This document shows positions 1-6,144 of a stretch of DNA of 9,341 nucleotides, in pieces. The notes beneath the pieces were generated by a model, which saw only the letters and a program-made list of their open reading frames with translations, did no database searches and was not told where the DNA came from. The first letter of the stretch is position 1; each line of letters starts with the position of its first letter. The stretch is taken from the NCBI GenBank assembly GCA_021160765.1, contig JAGHBW010000242.1:1-9341 (forward strand). Direction: 5' to 3'. The position numbers and the translations under genes were made by a program. The stretch comes from Thermoplasmata archaeon (GTDB lineage Archaea > Thermoplasmatota > Penumbrarchaeia > Penumbrarchaeales > EX4484-36).

Positions 1-508
1 CTCCTAGAGAGTCCAGGACCTCCCAGAAAAGAGGTGTCCAGCCCCGGGGCTCCCACGCTATTACGCACTTAAGACCCCTTTCGGACAGCATCTCTTTGAA
101 ACGACTGAAGTACTCCACAGCTACCCTCAGGTTCTCCTCCGTCTGTCTGAAGGAGGCGGGTGTCTGGAACAGGACAGCACCAGCTTCCGCAGCCTCTATC
201 CAGTTTATAAGTCTTGAGGAGAGTTCTTCCACCTCCTTGTTATCCTTGAAACCACCCAGCTTTGAAAGGTAATCTCTCTCCTTTCCGTAGTTGGACCTCC
301 TGTAAACGGGTGAGGGCCAGGTGTGTGTGATCCCCATTGGGGCTTTGATGGAGATGAATACATCATCAGGGGCGTTCTCCCTCAACCTTCTCAGTGAGTC
401 CTCTTTCACCAATCTGTAAAAGGTGTTCTGAAGTTCAACCGCTCTGAAGATATTGAAGTACCTCTCCCTCTTCACCGGAAACCCGCAGCAACCTATTCTG
501 ATATCCAG
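1..508 (-). CDS. DUF72 (YecE-like) family protein, 5' part only
   Basis: This is the N-terminal ~169 codons of a DUF72 (YecE-like) protein; the rest runs off the left edge. The translation has the family's opening block (RIGCCGFP just after the start, then AVELQNTFYR), a central KAPMGITHTW block, and later VLFQTPASFR and IAWEPRGW. DUF72 proteins are predicted TIM barrels with no settled biochemical role, so no function is assigned. The start is odd: an in-frame stop lies at 533-535, and no ATG, GTG or TTG occurs between it and the GCCGFP motif. The earliest plausible initiator is CTG at 508-506. The next is a GTG inside the conserved FPVKRE block, which would cut away the motif. A TATA-like box on this strand (about 530-537) predicts transcription starting at about 508, so a leaderless non-ATG start is possible; a sequence error is the alternative. 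It diverges from ppsA with 88 bases between. Confidence 0.85.
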   Translation of the reverse strand, partial: MDIRIGCCGFPVKRERYFNIFRAVELQNTFYRLVKEDSLRRLRENAPDDVFISIKAPMGITHTWPSPVYRRSNYGKERDYLSKLGGFKDNKEVEELSSRLINWIEAAEAGAVLFQTPASFRQTEENLRVAVEYFSRFKEMLSERGLKCVIAWEPRGWTPLFWEVLDSLG

Positions 509-528
509 ACTGATACCCCCGTCGCACT

Positions 529-551
529 GTTTTTATACGAAGTTGTATATT
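529..551. promoter_or_regulatory. Divergent TATA region between the DUF72 gene and ppsA
   Basis: The 88-base divergent spacer holds an AT-rich core. TTTTTATAC (530-538) reads as a TATA box rightwards and as GTATAAAAA leftwards. GTATAT (544-549) is a second rightward candidate. The leftward reading puts a start of transcription near 508, at the DUF72 start. The rightward boxes give ppsA a leader of roughly 25-35 bases, which fits its Shine-Dalgarno site. A third AT stretch (TTTAAAGATTTAT, 563-575) lies too close to the ppsA start for a transcript carrying that site. This rests on box spacing only. Confidence 0.4.
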
Positions 552-585
552 CAACCACCTCCCTTTAAAGATTTATCCTTCCCAT

Positions 586-593
586 GGGTGATC
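586..593 (+). promoter_or_regulatory. Ribosome binding site that fixes the ppsA start
   Basis: GGGTGATC ends three bases before ATG 597. It pairs with the 3' end of archaeal 16S rRNA (GAUCACCUCC). It supports ATG 597 over the upstream in-frame start at 453, which would add 48 residues lacking PEP synthase similarity and run through the divergent promoter. Confidence 0.65.
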
Positions 594-596
594 AAC

Positions 597-3086
597 ATGT
601 CGGGCACAAGCGAGGAGAAGTTTATTCTTTGGTTTGACGAAATAGGGATAAAGGACGTTCCTCTGGTTGGGGGAAAAAATGCCTCCTTGGGGGAGATGTA
701 CAGGAAGCTGTCGGAGAAGGGAGTAAGGGTTCCCTACGGCTTTGCCATAACAGCGTACGCGTACAGGTACCTTCTCAAAAAGGCGGGGATAGAGGATAAG
801 ATAAAGGAAGTTCTGAAGGGCCTCAACACCAAGGATATAGAGAATCTGAAGGAGAGGGGAAGGCAGGTTAGGCAGTTGATACTATCCTCCGACCTCCCGG
901 AAGATCTTGAGAAGGAGATCGTTGAGAGCTACCGGAGGTTGTCGGAAAAATACAGCACTGACAATGTGGATGTGGCTGTTAGATCCTCTGCAACGGCTGA
1001 GGACCTGCCGGACGCCTCCTTCGCAGGCCAGCAGGAGACCTATCTCAACATAAGAGGGGAGGAGGCCCTCCTTCAGGCCGTTAAGAAGTGCTTTGCATCC
1101 CTTTTCACGGACAGGGCGATATCCTACAGGGAAGATAAGGGCTTTGACCACTTCAGCGTTTATCTTTCCATCGCAGTTCAGAAGATGGTACGCTCTGACG
1201 CCTCGTCCTCTGGAGTGATGTTCACCATTGACACAGAGAGTGGATTCAAGGATGTTGTGCTTATCACAGGGGCGTGGGGGTTGGGTGAGAACGTTGTTCA
1301 GGGGAAGGTGAACCCCGATGAGTTCTACGTATTCAAGCCCACCCTTAAGGAGGGCTACCGGCCTATTATCAGCAAAACCCTTGGCGAGAAACAGTACAAG
1401 ATGATATACTCAGAAGACCCCAACGAGCCTGTAAAGAATATACCCACAACAGAGGAGGAGAGGAGAAGATACGTCCTCTCCGACGATGAGATTCTGACCT
1501 TGGCGAGATGGGGTGTGATCATTGAGGAGCATTACGGAAAGCCAATGGATATTGAATGGGCCAAGGATGGGGACGGGGAGAACATAGGAACAGGGGAGCT
1601 TTTTATAGTCCAGGCGCGCCCTGAGACGGTGTACGGCGCGAAGAAGATGAGCGTTATTGAGACCTACGTTCTTGAGGAGAAGGGGGAGGTTCTGGTGGAG
1701 GGCAAGGCGGTGGGGGACAAGATAGGTCAGGGGAAGGTTAGGGTGATTGAATCTGTGGATAGAATTACGGAGTTCAAACCCGGGGAGGTTCTGGTCACAA
1801 CGATGACGGACCCCGACTGGGAGCCGATAATGAAGATCGCCTCTGCCATAATCACAGATCAGGGTGGAAGGACCTGTCACGCAGCGATCATATCAAGGGA
1901 GCTGGGGATACCTGCAATAGTGGGTGCAATGAACGCCACAAAGGTTCTGACAACTGGGGAGGACGTAACTGTGAGCTGTGCTGAGGGAGAGGTTGGGAGG
2001 GTTTACAGAGGTCTTCTCAAATACAGGGTGGATAGAATTGATGTGGAGAAGATCCCACGGACCAGAACGAAGATCATGATGAATGCGGGGATACCGGAGA
2101 ACGCCTTTGTCCAGGGCCAGATACCCAACGACGGTGTTGGGCTGGCGAGGGAGGAGTTCATAATAAACTCCCATATCGGCATACACCCCAATGCACTGCT
2201 GAACTTTGGTAAGATCAAAGAGGACATAGAGAGGCTTAAAGGGATGAACTACTCCTACGGGCTGGAGGAGGAGATAAAGAGGCTTGAGGAGCTGGTGAGG
2301 GAGATAGAGGAGAGAACCGCTGGATATAAGGACAAAGCACAGTTCTTTATTGACAAACTGGCACAGGGAATTGCCAGAATAGCTGCAGGATTCTGGCCCA
2401 ACGATGTCATTGTTAGGCTCTCCGATTTCAAGACCAACGAGTACGCCAATCTCTTAGGAGGCTTCCTCTACGAACCTCATGAACACAACCCCATGATCGG
2501 CTGGAGGGGAGCATCCAGATACTACGACCCGAACTTCAAGGAGGCCTTCGGGCTGGAGTGTAAGGCGATCAAGAAGGTCAGGGATGAGATGGGTCTTAAG
2601 AACGTGAAGGTGATGGTGCCCTTCTGCAGAACACCGGAGGAGGGAAGAAGGGTGATTGAGATAGCGGAGGAGTACGGCCTAAAACAGGGCGAGGACGGGC
2701 TGGAGTTCTACGTGATGGCCGAGATCCCCTCCAACGTCATCGCTGCGGAGGAGTTCGCTGAGATCTTTGACGGATTTTCCATAGGCTCCAATGACCTAAC
2801 CCAGCTTACCCTGGGGCTGGACAGGGATTCAGAGCTCGTTGCCCACCTCTACAATGAGAACGAGCCCGCAGTGAAGAGGCTCATATCCCAGGTGATCAGG
2901 GTCGCCAGGGAGAAGGGGAGGAAGATAGGGATATGCGGTCAGGCTCCGTCAGACTATCCGGAGTTCGCGGAGTTCCTGGTCAGGGAGGGAATAGACTCCA
3001 TCTCCCTGAACCCGGATACAGTCTTAAAGACCAGGTTAAGAATTGCAGAACTGGAGAAGAAACTGGGGATTCTTCCGGAGCAATAG
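597..3086 (+). CDS. ppsA: Phosphoenolpyruvate synthase (pyruvate, water dikinase)
   Basis: This 829-residue cytoplasmic enzyme converts pyruvate, ATP and water to PEP, AMP and phosphate, the entry to gluconeogenesis in many archaea. All three domains are intact. The N-terminal ATP/pyruvate-binding domain (about 10-340) has GGKNASLGEM (Lys27) and RSSATAEDLPDASFAGQ (from 129). The swivelling phosphohistidine domain has GGRTCHAAIISRELGIPA with the phosphorylated His428. The C-terminal PEP/pyruvate TIM barrel has GWRGASRYYDP (Arg637), GSNDLTQLTLGLDRD (730 onwards) and the CGQAPSD loop with catalytic Cys780. Length is close to the family norm (E. coli PpsA is about 790). The start is ATG 597, chosen from the Shine-Dalgarno site and the onset of family similarity. 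It is convergent with the ATPase gene downstream. The stop is followed one base later by an operator-like palindrome instead of an obvious terminator. Confidence 0.97.
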   Translation: MSGTSEEKFILWFDEIGIKDVPLVGGKNASLGEMYRKLSEKGVRVPYGFAITAYAYRYLLKKAGIEDKIKEVLKGLNTKDIENLKERGRQVRQLILSSDLPEDLEKEIVESYRRLSEKYSTDNVDVAVRSSATAEDLPDASFAGQQETYLNIRGEEALLQAVKKCFASLFTDRAISYREDKGFDHFSVYLSIAVQKMVRSDASSSGVMFTIDTESGFKDVVLITGAWGLGENVVQGKVNPDEFYVFKPTLKEGYRPIISKTLGEKQYKMIYSEDPNEPVKNIPTTEEERRRYVLSDDEILTLARWGVIIEEHYGKPMDIEWAKDGDGENIGTGELFIVQARPETVYGAKKMSVIETYVLEEKGEVLVEGKAVGDKIGQGKVRVIESVDRITEFKPGEVLVTTMTDPDWEPIMKIASAIITDQGGRTCHAAIISRELGIPAIVGAMNATKVLTTGEDVTVSCAEGEVGRVYRGLLKYRVDRIDVEKIPRTRTKIMMNAGIPENAFVQGQIPNDGVGLAREEFIINSHIGIHPNALLNFGKIKEDIERLKGMNYSYGLEEEIKRLEELVREIEERTAGYKDKAQFFIDKLAQGIARIAAGFWPNDVIVRLSDFKTNEYANLLGGFLYEPHEHNPMIGWRGASRYYDPNFKEAFGLECKAIKKVRDEMGLKNVKVMVPFCRTPEEGRRVIEIAEEYGLKQGEDGLEFYVMAEIPSNVIAAEEFAEIFDGFSIGSNDLTQLTLGLDRDSELVAHLYNENEPAVKRLISQVIRVAREKGRKIGICGQAPSDYPEFAEFLVREGIDSISLNPDTVLKTRLRIAELEKKLGILPEQ

Positions 3087-3087
3087 A

Positions 3088-3106
3088 TTTGCACTCTTGT
3101 TGCAAA
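3088..3106. promoter_or_regulatory. TTTGCA-N7-TGCAAA palindrome B1
   Basis: TTTGCA (3088-3093), seven bases, TGCAAA (3101-3106). The geometry matches the perfect palindrome at 3122-3140, and the two centres are 34 bases apart with the TATA box between them. It begins one base after the ppsA stop. Its right half lies inside the 41-base repeat and its left half outside. It is a likely binding site for a dimeric regulator, not identified. Confidence 0.5.
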
Positions 3107-3140
3107 AGCCTATATAAATGGTTTGCAATGCGATTGCAAA
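3100..3140. repeat. 41-base promoter-like direct repeat, copy 1 (downstream of the ATPase gene)
   Basis: This copy differs from 4400-4440 at 2 of 41 positions (C/G at 3110 and C/G at 3131) and has the same orientation, exactly 1300 bases away. It holds a TATA box (TATATAAA, 3111-3118; TTTATATA on the minus strand) and a perfect palindrome. The homology stops abruptly at both ends. Copy 2 is the ATPase promoter. Copy 1 sits immediately behind the ATPase stop codon (TAG at 3143-3141), so it looks like a promoter with no gene of its own. Read leftwards it would direct antisense RNA into the 3' end of ppsA. Confidence 0.9.
3122..3140. promoter_or_regulatory. Perfect 19-base operator-like palindrome A1
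   Basis: TTTGCAAT-GCG-ATTGCAAA: two perfect 8-base arms around a 3-base spacer, directly beside the TATA box of repeat copy 1. The same arms recur at 4422-4440 with spacer GGG; the only difference falls in the spacer. It is probably an operator for a homodimeric regulator. Confidence 0.6.
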
Positions 3141-4388
3141 CTAAAGGGAAGCCAGGTAAAGGTGAAGGTTTTCCCTGTCAAGAAGATACGCTCTTTTAAT
3201 ATGATGTGGCTTTCTCCATCTCTTTATTCCCCTGGTCACCTCAAACCCTATCTGCTCACCACCAATAAGGACGATTGAATCCACCTCTGTTGAATTCCTC
3301 CAGTGATAGACATCACCGTATCTGCCCAAGTGGGAGGCCAACAACGCTTCTACAATCCACTCCTCCCCAGCCTCTCTGCCAATGAATGTTGAAACCGCTC
3401 GGAATATAAGCGGGTCTGTGAGGTGGATCTTTTTGTTCTTCCTGTAATCTACCCTGGAATCTGGTTTGAGGTGATGCAGTACAATGGCAACGTACGTTCC
3501 CTCAAGAACCTCCACGTAGGACCTCACAGTGTGCGGGGAGTTTATTCCCGTCTCTGAGGAGATACCATTCCAGCTGATGGGCGTCCCCCTAGCCCTCATA
3601 ATGTACGAGAGCACCTCCTTCATGTATTTATCGCTCTTTCCTTCTCTCCGCCAGTCGCTCTTCATCCAGTCCAGGTATATCTTCACACTTTCGGGTCTAA
3701 CTCTGCCGTATAGATAAAGATCTTTTATGGCAGGAGGAAAGCCGCCGGTGGAGAGGAACTTTTTGAATAGCTCTCTCAGTTTATCACTGTATAATGTATT
3801 GGCCTTGACAGCTCTATCTATTCCCTCTACCCCACCTCTTACAATCTCCAACCCACCCACTACTCTGGCATACTGGTTGAAGCTTAGGGGAAGGAGTGTG
3901 TAGTCACCCCCTGCCCCCCTTCTCCCTGGAAAAAGCTCTCTCTGCTTTTTTAACTCAAGGCTAAGGGAGCCAGATAGAGTGAGGACATCTCTTCTAAAGA
4001 CCCCCCGGTCTATTCTAGATTTTAACGCTCTCCACCACTCCTCCACGAATGTGATCTCGTCAAGGAAAATGTAGGAGGTTTTAATTCCCCACTCATCTCT
4101 GGCGGATAAATAATTGTCCAGAACTGCTCCAAGTTCCTTAAAATCCGTGAGTTCGTCACAGGAATAATAGAAGATTGCTCTTCTATCAACCTCCTTCAGG
4201 AGCCTGTGGATTAAAATCTTAATCGCTGTAGTCTTTCCCACCTGCCGGGGACCATATATAAAGTTGAGTGAGAAGGGCTGGAGGGAGAGCTTCTCCACAA
4301 CTTCGGGGGTCCATTTCACAGGGGATGTAACCCATTCAAGATAGGTGAAGTCCTCCTCCCCCACCCACCAGGGGTTGTATCCTTGCAT
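3141..4388 (-). CDS. Archaeal AAA+/DUF4143-type ATPase
   Basis: This 415-residue protein is of the archaeal ATPase family (AAA_14 plus DUF4143 type). The N-terminus NPWW...FTYLEW is typical. Walker A is GPRQVGKTT (46-54), Walker B is YIFLDEI (106-112), followed by a sensor-like LSGSLSLEL (138-146). A winged-helix-like segment follows (about 268-300, ISSETGINSPHTVRSYVEVL). The C-terminal part resembles a PD-(D/E)XK fold: Glu347, Asp370 in STEVDSIVL and Glu383 in GFEVTRG, with Thr where an active nuclease would carry Lys. The role of the family is unclear; links to defence and mobile elements are proposed. ATG 4388 is chosen because the family similarity begins there and a TATA box at 4411-4418 predicts transcription from about 4389, i.e. 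a leaderless mRNA. The longer reading to 4523 would overlap pyrB and the promoter. The gene is flanked by 41-base repeats, is convergent with ppsA and divergent from pyrB. Confidence 0.92.
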   Translation of the reverse strand: MQGYNPWWVGEEDFTYLEWVTSPVKWTPEVVEKLSLQPFSLNFIYGPRQVGKTTAIKILIHRLLKEVDRRAIFYYSCDELTDFKELGAVLDNYLSARDEWGIKTSYIFLDEITFVEEWWRALKSRIDRGVFRRDVLTLSGSLSLELKKQRELFPGRRGAGGDYTLLPLSFNQYARVVGGLEIVRGGVEGIDRAVKANTLYSDKLRELFKKFLSTGGFPPAIKDLYLYGRVRPESVKIYLDWMKSDWRREGKSDKYMKEVLSYIMRARGTPISWNGISSETGINSPHTVRSYVEVLEGTYVAIVLHHLKPDSRVDYRKNKKIHLTDPLIFRAVSTFIGREAGEEWIVEALLASHLGRYGDVYHWRNSTEVDSIVLIGGEQIGFEVTRGIKRWRKPHHIKRAYLLDRENLHLYLASL

Positions 4389-4406
4389 GTGTAATGTAAT
4401 TGCAAA
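4388..4406. promoter_or_regulatory. Degenerate palindrome B2 over the ATPase transcription start
   Basis: TGTGTA (4388-4393), seven bases, TGCAAA (4401-4406). The right half is perfect and the left keeps 4 of 6 consensus bases. It occupies the place of site 3088-3106 in the other copy and overlaps the predicted start of the ATPase transcript, a position where binding would block transcription. Confidence 0.35.
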
Positions 4407-4440
4407 AGCGTATATAAATGGTTTGCAATGGGATTGCAAA
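4400..4440. repeat. 41-base promoter-like direct repeat, copy 2 (promoter of the ATPase gene)
   Basis: This copy matches 3100-3140 at 39 of 41 positions. On the minus strand it supplies TTTATATA (4418-4411), about 26 bases before the ATPase ATG at 4388, which fits a leaderless archaeal transcript. The palindrome at 4422-4440 lies just upstream of the TATA box, where TFB and regulators bind. The near-symmetric box could also fire rightwards towards pyrB. Confidence 0.9.
4422..4440. promoter_or_regulatory. Perfect 19-base operator-like palindrome A2
   Basis: TTTGCAAT-GGG-ATTGCAAA, with arms identical to those at 3122-3140. It sits between the ATPase TATA box and the pyrB promoter region, so a bound protein could affect either direction. 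The ATPase's own winged-helix segment makes self-regulation possible, but that is inference. Confidence 0.6.
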
Positions 4441-4453
4441 TGAGAGGTCGTTA

Positions 4454-4463
4454 AGGTTATATC
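4454..4463 (+). promoter_or_regulatory. Candidate pyrBI TATA box
   Basis: AGGTTATATC lies about 35-44 bases before the pyrB ATG and would give a leader of about 12 bases, which could include the weak AGGGG ribosome binding site at 4486-4490. The TATA box of the repeat at 4411-4418 is an alternative with a longer leader. Confidence 0.35.
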
Positions 4464-4497
4464 TTCCTCTTCCTTCTCTTGATTTAGGGGTCTCATC

Positions 4498-5427
4498 ATG
4501 AGTTTTAAGGGCAGAGACATCATAAGGATAGAAGAGCTGAAGGAGGAGGAGATCTACAGGATTCTGGACGTTGCTGAGAAGATGGTACCCGTGGCCCGGG
4601 GAGAGGAGACCACGGACCTTCTGTATGGAAAGGTTCTGGCGTCTCTCTTCTTTGAACCATCCACAAGGACGCGACTCTCCTTTGAGTCCGCAATGCACAG
4701 GCTTGGAGGGTCAGTCCTTACGATATCTGGCAGGGAGGGTACATCCCTCAAAAAGGGTGAAACACTGGCGGACACAGTGAGAATGGCCGAGGCTTACGCT
4801 GATGTGATCGTTTTGAGGCACCCCAATGAGGGGGCTGCAGCTCTCGCTGCACAGTTCTGCTCAAAACCTGTTATAAACGGGGGGGACGGGTCAGGCCAGC
4901 ATCCCACCCAGACCCTTCTTGACCTCTTCACCATAAAAAGCGAACTGGGGGCGATTAAGGGTAAGACTGTTGCCCTGGTGGGGGATCTGAGATATGGGAG
5001 GACTGTCCACTCGCTCTCTCTTGCGCTGGCCCGGTTGGGTGCCAGGATGATAATGGTGGCGCCAGAACTGATTCAGATGCCCACATACATACTGGACGAA
5101 CTGAACTCCCTGGGTGCGAAGTACGAACTCACAGAGGACCTTGGCAGAGGGATTGAGGAGGCAGACGTTCTATACGTCACAAGGATACAGAGGGAGAGGT
5201 TTCCGGATGAGGAGGAGTATATGAAGGTTGCAGGGTCATACAGGGTGACGCTGGAAAGCCTTAAAAACGCAAAGGAGGGAATGATCATTCTTCATCCACT
5301 CCCCCGGGTGGACGAGATAGCCCCAGAGGTTGACTCAACACCACACGCCAAATACTTCGTACAGGCCTTCAACGGTGTCCCGGTGAGAATGGCCATACTT
5401 ACAATGGTTCTGGGGGTGATAGAATGA
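4498..5427 (+). CDS. pyrB: Aspartate carbamoyltransferase catalytic chain
   Basis: This 309-residue cytoplasmic enzyme condenses carbamoyl phosphate with L-aspartate to N-carbamoyl-aspartate, the committed step of pyrimidine synthesis. The carbamoyl-phosphate loop STRTRLSFESAM (55-66), the SLKKGETLADT loop (83-93), HPTQTLLD (135-142), RYGRTVHS (165-172), the aspartate-binding TRIQRERF (228-235) and HPLPR (266-270) are all present. Length is normal (E. coli PyrB has about 310). The ATG has a weak AGGGG site eight bases upstream. Its stop overlaps the pyrI start by four bases (ATGA), indicating translational coupling and assembly with the regulatory chain. Catalytic trimers and regulatory dimers presumably form the class B holoenzyme, which is feedback-controlled by nucleotides. 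Confidence 0.98.
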   Translation: MSFKGRDIIRIEELKEEEIYRILDVAEKMVPVARGEETTDLLYGKVLASLFFEPSTRTRLSFESAMHRLGGSVLTISGREGTSLKKGETLADTVRMAEAYADVIVLRHPNEGAAALAAQFCSKPVINGGDGSGQHPTQTLLDLFTIKSELGAIKGKTVALVGDLRYGRTVHSLSLALARLGARMIMVAPELIQMPTYILDELNSLGAKYELTEDLGRGIEEADVLYVTRIQRERFPDEEEYMKVAGSYRVTLESLKNAKEGMIILHPLPRVDEIAPEVDSTPHAKYFVQAFNGVPVRMAILTMVLGVIE

Positions 5428-5879
5428 AGGAGCTTAAGATAACCCCCATTAAAGATGGGACGGTTATAGACCACATTACTGCAGGATCCGCGCTGAAAGT
5501 CCTCAGGATACTGGGTATAACGGGGGAGGAGGGGTATACGGTCTCCGTGGCGATGAACGTTACCAGCAAGAAGGAGTCCCTCAAGGATGTGGTTAAGATA
5601 GAGGGGAGGGAGCTGAAACCGGAGGAGATAAACAAGATCTCTCTGATCGCCCCCCGGGCCACCATAAACATCATTAGGGACTACAACGTTGTCAAGAAGT
5701 ACAGGGTTCAGATCCCTGACGTTCTTGAGGGGATAGCCAAATGCGAGAACCCCAACTGCATCTCAAATCAGAGGGAGCCCATACAACCGGTGTTGAAGGT
5801 TATATCCAGAAACCCGCTCAGGATAAAATGTGTTTACTGTGGAAGAGTGCAGAGCCAGGTTGAGAAGAATCTGATATGA
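5424..5879 (+). CDS. pyrI: Aspartate carbamoyltransferase regulatory chain
   Basis: This 151-residue regulatory subunit binds nucleotide effectors in its N-terminal domain and contacts PyrB through a C-terminal zinc domain. The start of the protein shows the family block IKDGTVIDHITAGSALKVLRI (split here by no gap, residues 9-29). Zinc ligands Cys107, Cys112, Cys136 and Cys139 have the same spacing as the four in E. coli PyrI (109, 114, 138, 141). The ATG overlaps the pyrB stop and has a GGTGAT ribosome binding site (5415-5420) three bases upstream, inside pyrB. It ends 19 bases from the stop of the small gene on the opposite strand; only a short weak inverted repeat (GGAG-ATT-CTCC, 5882-5892) lies between, so no terminator is called. 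Confidence 0.97.
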   Translation: MKELKITPIKDGTVIDHITAGSALKVLRILGITGEEGYTVSVAMNVTSKKESLKDVVKIEGRELKPEEINKISLIAPRATINIIRDYNVVKKYRVQIPDVLEGIAKCENPNCISNQREPIQPVLKVISRNPLRIKCVYCGRVQSQVEKNLI

Positions 5880-5898
5880 GTGGAGATTCTCCTCCAAC

Positions 5899-6144
5899 TC
5901 AGAAGAGAAAGGTTCTCCACCTCGCTGGGGGTCTTTTCACCTCAACGCATATGTATTCCGAGAAGAGTTCAGAAATATGAGTATTCCTCTCCAGGAAGGT
6001 CTTCAACGCACTCTTCTCATCAGCTCCCCATTCCCACCCCAGGACTTGGAGGTTTTCCACGTCTGGCTCTGTAGTTCCCTCTCCCATGGGGGAAAAAGTA
6101 CACCCCTCTGGGGAAAGAAACATATACAATTTTTTTTCAGTCAT
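5899..6144 (-). CDS. Small 81-residue protein of unknown function, coupled to the EVE-nuclease
   Basis: I do not recognise a named family. The coding case is good. The ATG overlaps the TGA of the upstream EVE-nuclease gene (ATGA, four bases). A strong GGAGGT site (6156-6151) lies six bases upstream, inside that gene. The translation looks like a compact soluble alpha/beta protein, with an N-terminal strand KLYMFLSPEG, a central PDVENLQVLGWEWG, a helix-like ADEKSALKTFLERN and a final strand YICVEVKR. It has no membrane segment or signal peptide. The start runs through eight consecutive A residues (codons 3-5), so the reading frame should be confirmed. Because it is co-translated with the nuclease, it may be a partner, regulator or inhibitor; that is inference from position only. 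It is AT-richer than pyrI. Confidence 0.75.
   Translation of the reverse strand: MTEKKLYMFLSPEGCTFSPMGEGTTEPDVENLQVLGWEWGADEKSALKTFLERNTHISELFSEYICVEVKRPPARWRTFLF

Noticed and set aside
453..596. A 48-residue N-terminal extension of ppsA.
   Set aside because: It has no PEP synthase similarity, runs through the divergent promoter and bypasses the good ribosome site at 586-593.
1410..1880. A 156-codon open frame antisense to ppsA.
   Set aside because: It is a shadow of the ppsA codons, with no recognisable domain or ribosome site and a highly conserved gene opposite.
3100..4440. A CRISPR array or classical insertion sequence formed by the 41-base repeats.
   Set aside because: There are only two copies, with a complete ATPase gene between them; no transposase, terminal inverted repeats or short target duplications were seen.
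4389..4523. A 45-residue N-terminal extension of the ATPase.
   Set aside because: It would translate the TATA box and the palindromes and overlap the pyrB start; the family N-terminus begins at ATG 4388.
4336..4698. A 120-codon minus-strand frame opposite the pyrB start.
   Set aside because: It runs across pyrB and both promoters in the wrong frame and has no family character.
5880..5898. A terminator hairpin between pyrI and the small gene.
   Set aside because: The inverted repeat (GGAG-ATT-CTCC) is only four pairs long and no T run follows.
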